7,010 nt of DNA from Thiotrichaceae bacterium (GTDB taxonomy: Bacteria > Pseudomonadota > Gammaproteobacteria > Thiotrichales > Thiotrichaceae), in assembly GCA_026992705.1 (NCBI GenBank), contig JALWYT010000114.1:1-7010 (forward strand), in the 5' to 3' direction. The notes under the pieces were generated by a model. That model was not told the origin of the DNA, made no database searches, and saw nothing but the letters and a program-made list of their open reading frames with translations. This document shows positions 1-5,599 of this stretch, piece after piece (position 1 is the stretch's first letter; the number at the start of each line of letters is the position of its first letter). Made by a program: the position numbers and the translations under genes.

Positions 1-196
1 TGGCATTGATACCTCAGGTATTATTCCTATCCCACTAAGCCGAGAAGATATTGCTGATGCTATTGGCATTACCCCTGTACATTTAAGTCGTGTTATTGTC
101 GAATTTCATGCTAATAAAATTATGGAGTGCCGACATAATAAATTGAAGATAATTAACCTTAAAGAATTACTTGAATTAGCAGAGGCAGCTGTTTAA
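1..196 (+). CDS. Crp/Fnr-family transcriptional regulator, C-terminal DNA-binding domain (5' truncated)
   Basis: This is the last 64 codons of a gene that starts outside the window; the reading frame begins at base 2 and ends with TAA at 194-196. The fragment contains the pattern PLSREDIADAIG (fragment residues 11-22) followed by a recognition helix with TPVHLSRVI (24-32), then a wing with NKIMECR and LKIINL, and a terminal helix rich in Leu and Glu. This is the winged helix-turn-helix typical of the Crp/Fnr family, which binds DNA as a dimer and responds to cAMP, oxygen, NO or redox through an N-terminal cupin-like domain. That sensory domain is not in the window, so the signal cannot be named: it could be a cAMP-, Fnr-, Dnr- or FixK-like member. 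The stop codon overlaps that of the convergent dapE. Family assignment is secure; function within the family is open. Confidence 0.88.
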   Translation, partial: GIDTSGIIPIPLSREDIADAIGITPVHLSRVIVEFHANKIMECRHNKLKIINLKELLELAEAAV

Positions 197-1323
197 CTCC
201 CTAATAACGCCTTTAGTATTTCATAATACATTGCTTCCAATATATCTAAATCACTAGCGGATACACACTCATTAATTTGATGGATTGTATTATTTAATGG
301 ACCAAGTTCTAATACTTGTGCCCCTGTTGGTGCGATAAAACGACCATCAGATGTGCCGCCTGTGGTGGATAATTTTGTCTTTCTTCCTGTTATTTTTTTA
401 ATCGCATTGACGGCAGCAGTGACTAATTCCCCCTCTTCAGTTAAGAATGGTAAGCCTGATAAATTCCAATTAATTACATATTTAAGTTGATGTTTATTTA
501 GCATCGACTCAACACGTTGCTTGATTTCACCAACACTTAATTCCGTTGAAAAGCGGAAATTACACGTGATGTTTAAATCAGCGGGGATAACATTGCTAAC
601 TCCTGTGCCTGTATGAATATTTGAGATTTGGAATGTAGTTGGCGGAAAGTATTCATTGCCTTGATCCCATTCCTCAGCCGTAATTTCTGCAATAAATGGA
701 GCGGCTAAATGTATTGGATTTTTGGCTAAATGCGGATAAGCCACATGCCCTTGCTTGCCGATAATTTTTAACTTGCAACCTAGCGAACCACGCCGACCAT
801 TTTTAATCACATCACCAATTTGTTCGGTGCTTGACGGCTCACCGACTAAACACCAATCAATTTTTTCATGGCGAGCTTCTAAGGTTTCGATTACTTTAAC
901 CGTCCCCCCCGTTGCAGGACCTTCTTCATCACTGGTGATAAGAAAGGCAATTGATCCTTTATGATTTGGAAAATCAGTGATAAATCGCTCACATGCAACC
1001 GTCATTGCCGCAATACTGCCTTTCATATCGGCTGTACCACGCCCATATAGCAGACCATCACGGATAGTTGGCTTGAATGGATCGCTATCCCATAACGAAA
1101 TATCGCCCGTAGGGACAACATCAGTATGCCCTGCAAAACAAAAAACAGGGGCTTCTGTGCCTTTGCGTATCCAAACATTATCAACCCCATCAAAGTGCAT
1201 TTTTTCTGTACTAAAGCCTAGCGGTTCTAAACGCTCAGACAATAATTGCTGACAGCCTTGATCATCGGGTGTAATAGAAGGACGGGCGACTAGAGATTTT
1301 GTGAGTTCGAGTGTTTTGGACAT
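193..1323 (-). CDS. dapE: Succinyl-diaminopimelate desuccinylase DapE
   Basis: DapE hydrolyses N-succinyl-LL-2,6-diaminopimelate to LL-diaminopimelate and succinate in the succinylase branch of lysine and peptidoglycan-precursor synthesis in the cytoplasm. The protein has 376 residues, against 375 in E. coli, so it is full length. It is an M20-family di-zinc peptidase. Visible metal ligands and catalytic residues are H66 and D68 in AGHTDVV, bridging D99 in GTADMKG, E133-E134 in SDEEGPAT, E162 in GEPSS and H348 near the C-terminus (NNTIHQ). H193 and N244 (GVSNVIPA), contributed by the dimerisation lid, are also present. These match the H. influenzae enzyme residues shifted by one. The ATG is preceded only by a weak AAAG ribosome site. 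A terminator separates the gene from the upstream peroxiredoxin gene, so it probably has its own promoter. Seven consecutive G occur on the coding strand at 904-910, across codons 138-140. Confidence 0.97.
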   Translation of the reverse strand: MSKTLELTKSLVARPSITPDDQGCQQLLSERLEPLGFSTEKMHFDGVDNVWIRKGTEAPVFCFAGHTDVVPTGDISLWDSDPFKPTIRDGLLYGRGTADMKGSIAAMTVACERFITDFPNHKGSIAFLITSDEEGPATGGTVKVIETLEARHEKIDWCLVGEPSSTEQIGDVIKNGRRGSLGCKLKIIGKQGHVAYPHLAKNPIHLAAPFIAEITAEEWDQGNEYFPPTTFQISNIHTGTGVSNVIPADLNITCNFRFSTELSVGEIKQRVESMLNKHQLKYVINWNLSGLPFLTEEGELVTAAVNAIKKITGRKTKLSTTGGTSDGRFIAPTGAQVLELGPLNNTIHQINECVSASDLDILEAMYYEILKALLGS

Positions 1324-1354
1324 AAAAAACTTTATTTATTGAAATTAGCGACGA

Positions 1355-1385
1355 AGTATAGACGAAAAAAAACACGAAGGGTAAA
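1355..1385 (-). promoter_or_regulatory. Candidate dapE promoter
   Basis: On the minus strand a TATACT hexamer (1355-1360, five of six matches to the -10 consensus) lies 31 bases from the dapE start codon. A possible -35, TTTACC (1380-1385, four of six), is 19 bases further upstream, a longer spacing than ideal. It overlaps the loop of the terminator that ends the upstream gene. The idea is supported by the need for a promoter after that terminator, but the match is only moderate. Confidence 0.3.
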
Positions 1386-1402
1386 ACCGCTTCGTGTTTT
1401 TT
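1365..1402 (-). terminator. Rho-independent terminator of the peroxiredoxin gene (possibly bidirectional)
   Basis: CACGAAG (1373-1379) pairs perfectly with CTTCGTG (1390-1396) around a 10-base loop that can add two G-C pairs (1380-1381 with 1387-1388). An A tract at 1365-1372 becomes eight U on minus-strand RNA directly after the stem, and six T (1397-1402) follow it on the plus strand. It sits 45 bases past the peroxiredoxin stop and 42 bases before the dapE start, so it should end the peroxiredoxin transcript. Confidence 0.88.
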
Positions 1403-1446
1403 ATCTATCTCTCCCTGTTTGCTAGGTTACGCCCAGCTTACAAAGA

Positions 1447-2052
1447 TTAAAGCTTATCCGCTTCTTCTGCTAAATATTTAGCAACACCTTCAGGTGAGGC
1501 ATCCATACCTTTGTCACCTTGATTCCAACCTGCTGGACAAACTTCACCATGCTCTTCAGTGAACTGTAGTGCATCAATCATGCGAAGCATTTCATCAATA
1601 TTACGACCTAAAGGAAGGTCATTAACAACTTGATGACGTACAATGCCTTCTTTGTCAATCAAGAATGAACCACGGAATGCAACTGAACCATCAGGAAGTT
1701 CTACATCATAATCTTTACAGATTGAATGCGTCATATCAGCAACTAATGGATATTTAACAGGACCGATACCACCTTCATTAATTGGGGTATTACGCCATGC
1801 ATTGTGTGTAAAATGTGAGTCAATAGAAACGCCAACAACTTCTACATTACGTTTAGTAAATTCTTCTAAACGATGATCAAATGCGATTAATTCAGAAGGG
1901 CAAACAAATGTGAAGTCTAAAGGATAGAAAAATAAAACGCGGTATTTACCTTCTGTTGCACTTAAAAAACTATACTCATCAACAATGCTTCCATCGCCTA
2001 ATACAGCGGGAGCAGTAAAATTAGGGGCTGCTCGTCCAACTAAAACTGCCAT
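1447..2052 (-). CDS. Typical 2-Cys peroxiredoxin (AhpC/TSA family thioredoxin peroxidase)
   Basis: This enzyme reduces hydrogen peroxide, alkyl hydroperoxides and possibly peroxynitrite in the cytoplasm, using thiols supplied by thioredoxin or a similar reductant. The 201 residues cover a complete AhpC/TSA thioredoxin fold. The peroxidatic cysteine is C51 in the motif P44-LDF-T48-FV-C51-PSE, R127 is the likely active-site arginine, and the resolving cysteine is C172 in EVCPAGW, which defines the typical 2-Cys class forming inter-subunit disulfides. It is longer than E. coli AhpC (187 residues) and resembles the Prx1/TsaA-type branch. It has a GGIG segment (94-97) but ends in KYLAEEADKL, without the YF motif of hyperoxidation-sensitive enzymes. 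No reductase gene (ahpF) is next to it. The start is fixed by a strong AAGGAG site six bases upstream. It appears to be monocistronic, ending at the 1365-1402 terminator. The symbol is left empty because ahpC, tsaA and prx are all used for such genes. Confidence 0.95.
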   Translation of the reverse strand: MAVLVGRAAPNFTAPAVLGDGSIVDEYSFLSATEGKYRVLFFYPLDFTFVCPSELIAFDHRLEEFTKRNVEVVGVSIDSHFTHNAWRNTPINEGGIGPVKYPLVADMTHSICKDYDVELPDGSVAFRGSFLIDKEGIVRHQVVNDLPLGRNIDEMLRMIDALQFTEEHGEVCPAGWNQGDKGMDASPEGVAKYLAEEADKL

Positions 2053-2058
2053 ATGTTT

Positions 2059-2064
2059 CTCCTT
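2059..2064 (-). promoter_or_regulatory. Strong ribosome binding site of the peroxiredoxin gene
   Basis: On the minus strand AAGGAG lies six bases before the ATG at 2050-2052. It is the best Shine-Dalgarno match in the window and fits a highly expressed protein. Confidence 0.85.
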
Positions 2065-2082
2065 TTCTTGGTAAAAATTAGG

Positions 2083-2188
2083 TAACTACTTTGTTTAAAA
2101 GGTGATCCGTGATTAATTATTCGGGTTTAGACGGCACCCCGAATAACCAATTACTAACCATCTTGAAGTAGTTATAAAACTAGTAATT
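2083..2188. repeat. Cluster of three perfect inverted repeats in the divergent intergenic region
   Basis: Three perfect inverted repeats lie upstream of the peroxiredoxin gene: TAACTACTT (2083-2091) with AAGTAGTTA (2166-2174); TTATTCGGG (2117-2125) with CCCGAATAA (2138-2146), a 9-pair stem with a 12-base loop nested inside the first; and AATTACTA (2149-2156) with TAGTAATT (2181-2188), which crosses the first and so would be exclusive with it or form a pseudoknot. The nested stem is not followed by a T tract, so it is not a standard terminator. The 9-base motif TAATTATTC also occurs twice directly (2114-2122 and 2184-2192). Roles as operators or as a structured leader of the peroxiredoxin mRNA are both possible. 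The rest of the 2065-2375 region holds no credible gene. Confidence 0.5.
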
Positions 2189-2213
2189 ATTCCTAACCTT
2201 ATTCAAATTCAAG

Positions 2214-2268
2214 CTAAGTCATTACAAAAAATTCAGCGTGCAACTGTAGGGACTTAGTAATATTTTTT
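2214..2268 (+). repeat. Inverted repeat followed by a T tract (weak terminator-like)
   Basis: CTAAGTC (2214-2220) and GACTTAG (2251-2257) form a perfect 7-base inverted repeat around a 30-base interval, with six T at 2263-2268 shortly downstream on the plus strand. The long loop and the five-base gap before the T tract make it a poor terminator, so this is reported as a structural observation. Confidence 0.3.
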
Positions 2269-2279
2269 CAACCTGATAA

Positions 2280-2308
2280 TTTATAAGGTTTAATCTTGAG
2301 TTTATAAA
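2280..2308 (+). promoter_or_regulatory. Candidate promoter of the xseB-ispA-dxs operon
   Basis: TTTATA (2280-2285, four of six to the -35 consensus) is followed after 17 bases by TATAAA (2303-2308, five of six to the -10 consensus), placing a start about 60 bases before xseB. The -10 lies inside the palindrome AGTTTATAAACT (2299-2310), which is flanked and overlapped by two copies of CTTGAG (2295-2300, 2309-2314). A repressor at the palindrome would block this promoter. The elements are plausible in position, but AT-rich DNA gives such matches by chance. Confidence 0.35.
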
Positions 2309-2375
2309 CTTGAGTCTCACAAATAATACTTGTAATCTTCCCTCAGTCTGAAATTTATCCGAATATCATCTCATT

Positions 2376-2618
2376 ATGCCTAATAAAAAAACTAAAAAGA
2401 AACTCCCTAGTGATTTTGAATCTGCTATGCAAGCTTTAGAGAGCTTAGTAACGCAAATGGAAGAGGGAAAAATGACCTTAGAAGAATCATTAAACGCTTT
2501 TGAAGAAGGTGTACAACTAACACGAATTTGTCAAAAGATTCTTAAACAGGCAGAGCAGCGTGTTATTGAACTCAGCCCTGACGGGGCTGAAGCTATTTTT
2601 AATCAGGCAGGCGAATGA
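2376..2618 (+). CDS. xseB: Exodeoxyribonuclease VII small subunit XseB
   Basis: XseB is the small subunit of exonuclease VII, which degrades single-stranded DNA in both directions to acid-soluble oligonucleotides; several small subunits bind the catalytic XseA, which is not encoded here. The 80-residue length equals that of E. coli XseB. After a lysine-rich N-terminus (NKKTKKK), the family core runs from F14 (SDFESAMQALESLV) through the acidic turn MEEGKMTLEES to the conserved FEEGVQL (42-48) and KQAEQRV (57-63), forming a two-helix hairpin. No Shine-Dalgarno sequence is visible before the ATG, although the N-terminal MPNKK resembles the E. coli start. It is first in an operon, with ispA beginning 3 bases after its stop, so translational coupling is likely. 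Confidence 0.95.
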   Translation: MPNKKTKKKLPSDFESAMQALESLVTQMEEGKMTLEESLNAFEEGVQLTRICQKILKQAEQRVIELSPDGAEAIFNQAGE

Positions 2619-2621
2619 TTA

Positions 2622-3509
2622 ATGATTCAAGAACAAATGAAACAACAGCAACTGCGGATTGAAGGTGTATTAGAAAAGTTATTGACATATCAAGATAATA
2701 TACCTAAGAAACTTCATCAAGCCATCTGTTATTCTACATTAGATGGTGGCAAACGTATCCGTCCACTATTAGTTTATGCAACAGGAGAAGCACTAGGGGT
2801 TCCTCCTGATATTTTAGATATTCCCGCTGCTGCAATTGAATTGATCCATGTTTATTCATTAATTCATGACGACCTCCCTGCAATGGATGATGATGATTTA
2901 CGACGGGGCAAGCTGAGTAATCATAAGGCTTTTGATGAAGCTACAGCTATTTTAGCAGGCGATGCCTTACACACTTTTGCCTTTTATTTACTAGCAACCG
3001 CTCAACCATTAGCGGTCAGTGCTGAGACTCGTTTGAAGCTAATTAATATTTTATCACAAGCTGCAGGGATGCAAGGCATGGTTGGTGGTCAAGCAATTGA
3101 TTTAGATTCAGTGGATAAACCATTAACATTAGCCGAATTAGAAAATATGCACCGCTGTAAAACAGGAGCATTAATCCAAGCTTGTGTGTTAATGCCTGCT
3201 TATTGTGCTAAATACATCACTACCGAACAAATTTATCATTTAGAAAAATTTGCCGATTGCATTGGCTTGGCTTTTCAAGTTCAGGACGATATTTTGGATA
3301 TTGAAAGTGACACAGAAACACTTGGCAAGCCACAAGGTGCTGATATTGCAGCAAATAAGCCGACATACCCAGCTATTATCGGCTTGAAAGCCTCCAAACA
3401 AAAATTACAGGATTTGTATAATGAAGCGATGAATCACCTAACAATATTTGGAGATTCTGTACAATCCTTACAAGAACTCGCTGAGTTTATTGTCAAGCGA
3501 TTAAAATAG
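2622..3509 (+). CDS. ispA: Farnesyl diphosphate synthase IspA (geranyltranstransferase)
   Basis: IspA condenses isopentenyl diphosphate with dimethylallyl and then geranyl diphosphate to give farnesyl diphosphate, the C15 precursor for undecaprenyl carrier lipid, quinone side chains and haem O. The 295 residues (E. coli 299) form a complete all-helical trans-prenyltransferase. Visible motifs are GGKRIRP (42-48) for diphosphate binding, the first aspartate-rich motif D83-D84-LPAM-D89-D90 with DDLRRG, K180-TGA, the GGQAIDLD segment (155-162), the second aspartate-rich motif D222-DIL-D226 and K246 in ANKPTYP. Tyr78, five residues before the first motif, and the two extra residues inside it are typical of bacterial short-chain (C15) synthases. 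An ATG at 2637 in the same frame is an alternative start; 2622 is preferred because it lies 3 bases after the xseB stop. The ribosome site is weak. Confidence 0.96.
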   Translation: MIQEQMKQQQLRIEGVLEKLLTYQDNIPKKLHQAICYSTLDGGKRIRPLLVYATGEALGVPPDILDIPAAAIELIHVYSLIHDDLPAMDDDDLRRGKLSNHKAFDEATAILAGDALHTFAFYLLATAQPLAVSAETRLKLINILSQAAGMQGMVGGQAIDLDSVDKPLTLAELENMHRCKTGALIQACVLMPAYCAKYITTEQIYHLEKFADCIGLAFQVQDDILDIESDTETLGKPQGADIAANKPTYPAIIGLKASKQKLQDLYNEAMNHLTIFGDSVQSLQELAEFIVKRLK

Positions 3510-3552
3510 CACTATCCTGCACCTTCCCTATTGGCATTACTGGAATATTACC

Positions 3553-5400
3553 TTGCTTGATTCCATTCATACACCAACAGATCTTCGGAAACTTGATCAA
3601 CAAGATTTACCCAAATTATCAAATGAACTACGGCAATTTTTGCTTAATTCAATTTCTAAATCAGGAGGTCATTTCTCTGCAAGCTTGGGTGTTGTTGAAT
3701 TAACTGTTGCTTTACATTATGTATTTGATACACCTCATGATGATTTAATCTGGGATGTTGGTCATCAAGCCTATGCTCATAAAGTATTGACAGGGCGAAA
3801 AGATCAACTCGCCACAATCCGTAAAAAAGGTGGGTTATCAGGTTTCCCAAAACGCTCTGAAAGTCATTATGATAGCTTCGGCGTTGGGCATTCAAGTACC
3901 TCTATTAGTGCAGCTTTAGGTATGGCATTGGCTGCTAAACTAAGAGGTGAAGAAAAACAAGCCATTGCCATTATCGGTGATGGTGCGATGACAGCCGGCA
4001 TGGCATATGAGGCAATGAACCATGCAGGTGATGTTGAGGCGGATTTATTAGTTATTCTCAACGACAATGATATGTCGATTTCACCCAATGTTGGTGGCTT
4101 TCACAAATACCTCAGCCATCTACTTTCAGGGCGTTTATATTCTAATTTTAGAGAAAATAGTAAGAAAATCTTAGCCCCCTTGCCCTCATTATCTCGTTTT
4201 GCCAAACTAGCTGAAGAACATATGAAAGGTATGGTACTGCCTGGTACTTTATTCGAGGAAATGGGCTTTAAATACTATGGTCCTATCGATGGGCATAATG
4301 TTACTGACCTTGTTGATATTCTTAATAATATCAAACAAATCAAAGGTCCTCGAATTTTGCATATTGTCACCCAAAAAGGTAAAGGTTATCGTCCGGCTGA
4401 ATGTGATCCTTGTACTTATCATGGTGTTTCTAGCTTTGACTTAGCAAAAGGTATTCAGAAATTAAAACCATCTACGCCCACTTATACCGAAGTCTTTGGT
4501 CAATGGCTTTGTGATATGGCAGAACAAGATGAACGCTTGGTAGCCATCACACCTGCAATGCGAGAAGGTTCAGGTTTGGTTAAATTTTCAGAACGATTTC
4601 CCAAGCGATATTATGATGTTGCCATTGCAGAACAACATGCCGTAACCTTAGCCGCTGGGCTTGCCTGCAATGGGATAAAGCCTATTGTGGCGATCTATTC
4701 CAGCTTTTTACAGCGGGCTTATGACCAGCTATTGCATGATGTTGCTATTCAAAATCTGCCCGTAGTATTTGCAATCGATCGTGCGGGGTTAGTCGGTGCA
4801 GATGGTGCAACACATTCAGGTAATTATGATATTAGCTTTTTGCGCTGCTTGCCAAATATGATAATTATGACACCAAGTAACGAAGATGAATGCCGGCAGA
4901 TGTTATACACCGCTTACCAACAGAATACACCAACAGCAGTACGTTACCCTCGTGGTAAAGGTATTGGTATTACTCCTAATAAAACCATGCAGACCATTGA
5001 GATTGGTAAAGCAGTTAAGTTGCGAGAGACGAGCCAATCAGAAAAACGGATTGCTATTTTATTATTCGGCTCATTGCTTAATGCTGCAGTACAAACTGCT
5101 AATGAACTTGATACCACACTGATTAATATGCGATTTGTCAAACCTATTGATGAACAAATGCTTAAGAGCATTGCTCAACAGCATGATTTAATCGTCACTG
5201 TAGAAGATAATGCTATTATGGGTGGGGCAGGTAGTGCAGTAAATGAATACTTGCATCAAGCCAAAATTTGTATTCCTGTATTGAATTTAGGCATTCCCGA
5301 TAAATATATTCATCATGCAGAACGTGAAGATCAACTGAACACATGTGGTTTATCACATGAAAAAATGATTCAATCCATTCTGCAATATCAAGATACTTAA
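3553..5400 (+). CDS. dxs: 1-deoxy-D-xylulose-5-phosphate synthase Dxs (TTG start)
   Basis: Dxs joins pyruvate and glyceraldehyde 3-phosphate, with thiamine diphosphate and Mg2+, to form DXP, the first step of the MEP isoprenoid pathway; DXP also feeds thiamine and pyridoxal synthesis. The 615 residues (E. coli 620) cover the whole enzyme. Visible residues include H40 in SGGHF, GHSSTSISA (112-120), the cofactor/Mg motif with D143 in IGDGAMT and N172 in LNDNDMSIS, H290, catalytic E360 in IAEQHAV, D409-R410 in IDRAGLVGADG, H421 and the sugar-phosphate contact region VRYPRG (463-468), then a C-terminal transketolase-like domain with FVKPID and MGGAGSAVNE. The first in-frame ATG encodes M124, after essential residues, so the start must be upstream; TTG at 3553 gives an N-terminus that aligns with E. 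coli about 13 residues in. A weak TGGA lies eight bases before it. The gap to ispA is 43 bases with no terminator, so the genes are probably co-transcribed. Confidence 0.96.
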   Translation: MLDSIHTPTDLRKLDQQDLPKLSNELRQFLLNSISKSGGHFSASLGVVELTVALHYVFDTPHDDLIWDVGHQAYAHKVLTGRKDQLATIRKKGGLSGFPKRSESHYDSFGVGHSSTSISAALGMALAAKLRGEEKQAIAIIGDGAMTAGMAYEAMNHAGDVEADLLVILNDNDMSISPNVGGFHKYLSHLLSGRLYSNFRENSKKILAPLPSLSRFAKLAEEHMKGMVLPGTLFEEMGFKYYGPIDGHNVTDLVDILNNIKQIKGPRILHIVTQKGKGYRPAECDPCTYHGVSSFDLAKGIQKLKPSTPTYTEVFGQWLCDMAEQDERLVAITPAMREGSGLVKFSERFPKRYYDVAIAEQHAVTLAAGLACNGIKPIVAIYSSFLQRAYDQLLHDVAIQNLPVVFAIDRAGLVGADGATHSGNYDISFLRCLPNMIIMTPSNEDECRQMLYTAYQQNTPTAVRYPRGKGIGITPNKTMQTIEIGKAVKLRETSQSEKRIAILLFGSLLNAAVQTANELDTTLINMRFVKPIDEQMLKSIAQQHDLIVTVEDNAIMGGAGSAVNEYLHQAKICIPVLNLGIPDKYIHHAEREDQLNTCGLSHEKMIQSILQYQDT

Positions 5401-5474
5401 ATCAATCATTGACATGAGCTATTAATACATTGTAACAATTCAGTATAAAAACTCACCACTTGTCATAAAATATC

Positions 5475-5512
5475 ACCTAATATTAGGTTTACTCGTATAA
5501 TTCATCAAACCT
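5475..5512. repeat. 14-base palindrome and overlapping inverted repeat upstream of the GGDEF-EAL gene
   Basis: ACCTAATATTAGGT (5475-5488) is a perfect palindrome. Its right end overlaps a second inverted repeat, AGGTTT (5485-5490) with AAACCT (5507-5512), so three copies of the AGGT/ACCT element occur within 38 bases. There is no T tract of terminator type. Position 110-125 bases before the start codon at 5600 fits an operator; a weak processing or termination structure after dxs is an alternative. Confidence 0.4.
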
Positions 5513-5555
5513 GAGGAAAGAAATAACGTTGACTTCCGTACAATACAACAAGGTC

Positions 5556-5584
5556 ATAAATTTAAATAAAAAATAATAAATTTA
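5556..5584. repeat. Tandem ATAAATTTA motifs just before the GGDEF-EAL gene
   Basis: ATAAATTTA occurs at 5556-5564 and again at 5576-5584, exactly 20 bases apart, about two helical turns; the core TAAATTTA is itself palindromic. The pair ends seven bases before the ribosome site. The spacing suggests two protein-binding sites on the same DNA face, but the tract is nearly pure A/T and chance is a real alternative. The remainder of 5401-5599 contains a perfect TTGACA (5409-5414) without a good -10, and no gene. Confidence 0.3.
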
Positions 5585-5590
5585 CTGCGT

Positions 5591-5594
5591 GAGG
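5591..5594 (+). promoter_or_regulatory. Ribosome binding site deciding the start of the GGDEF-EAL gene
   Basis: GAGG lies five bases before the ATG at 5600 but only two before the in-frame ATG at 5597. Normal spacing therefore favours 5600; the alternative adds one Met. Confidence 0.6.
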
Positions 5595-5599
5595 CAATG

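Noticed and set aside
755..1252. Open frames on the plus strand opposite dapE (69 and 91 codons)
   Set aside because: They lie entirely antisense to a well-conserved dapE, have no recognisable motifs or ribosome sites and are by-products of its codon use.
2053..2085. Short plus-strand open frame opposite the peroxiredoxin ribosome site
   Set aside because: Only ten codons, with no ribosome site, and it is the complement of the purine-rich Shine-Dalgarno region.
3656..4088. Open frames on the minus strand within dxs (79 and 73 codons)
   Set aside because: They overlap fully conserved Dxs coding sequence and resemble no protein I know.
4886..5171. Open frames in other frames of the dxs 3' part (78 codons plus, 75 codons minus)
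   Set aside because: They are shadows of Dxs; the real frame has intact conserved motifs throughout this stretch.
5409..5439. Perfect -35 hexamer TTGACA as the promoter of the GGDEF-EAL gene
   Set aside because: At 17-18 bases spacing the -10 is poor (TAACAA), and the nearest good TATAAA (5444-5449) is 29 bases away, so no promoter is called.
5529..5576. Possible 15-codon leader peptide starting at TTG, with GAGGAAAG upstream
   Set aside because: It has a rare start codon, a low-complexity Asn/Lys-rich C-terminus and no attenuator-like hairpin after it; the purine stretch is not convincing by itself.
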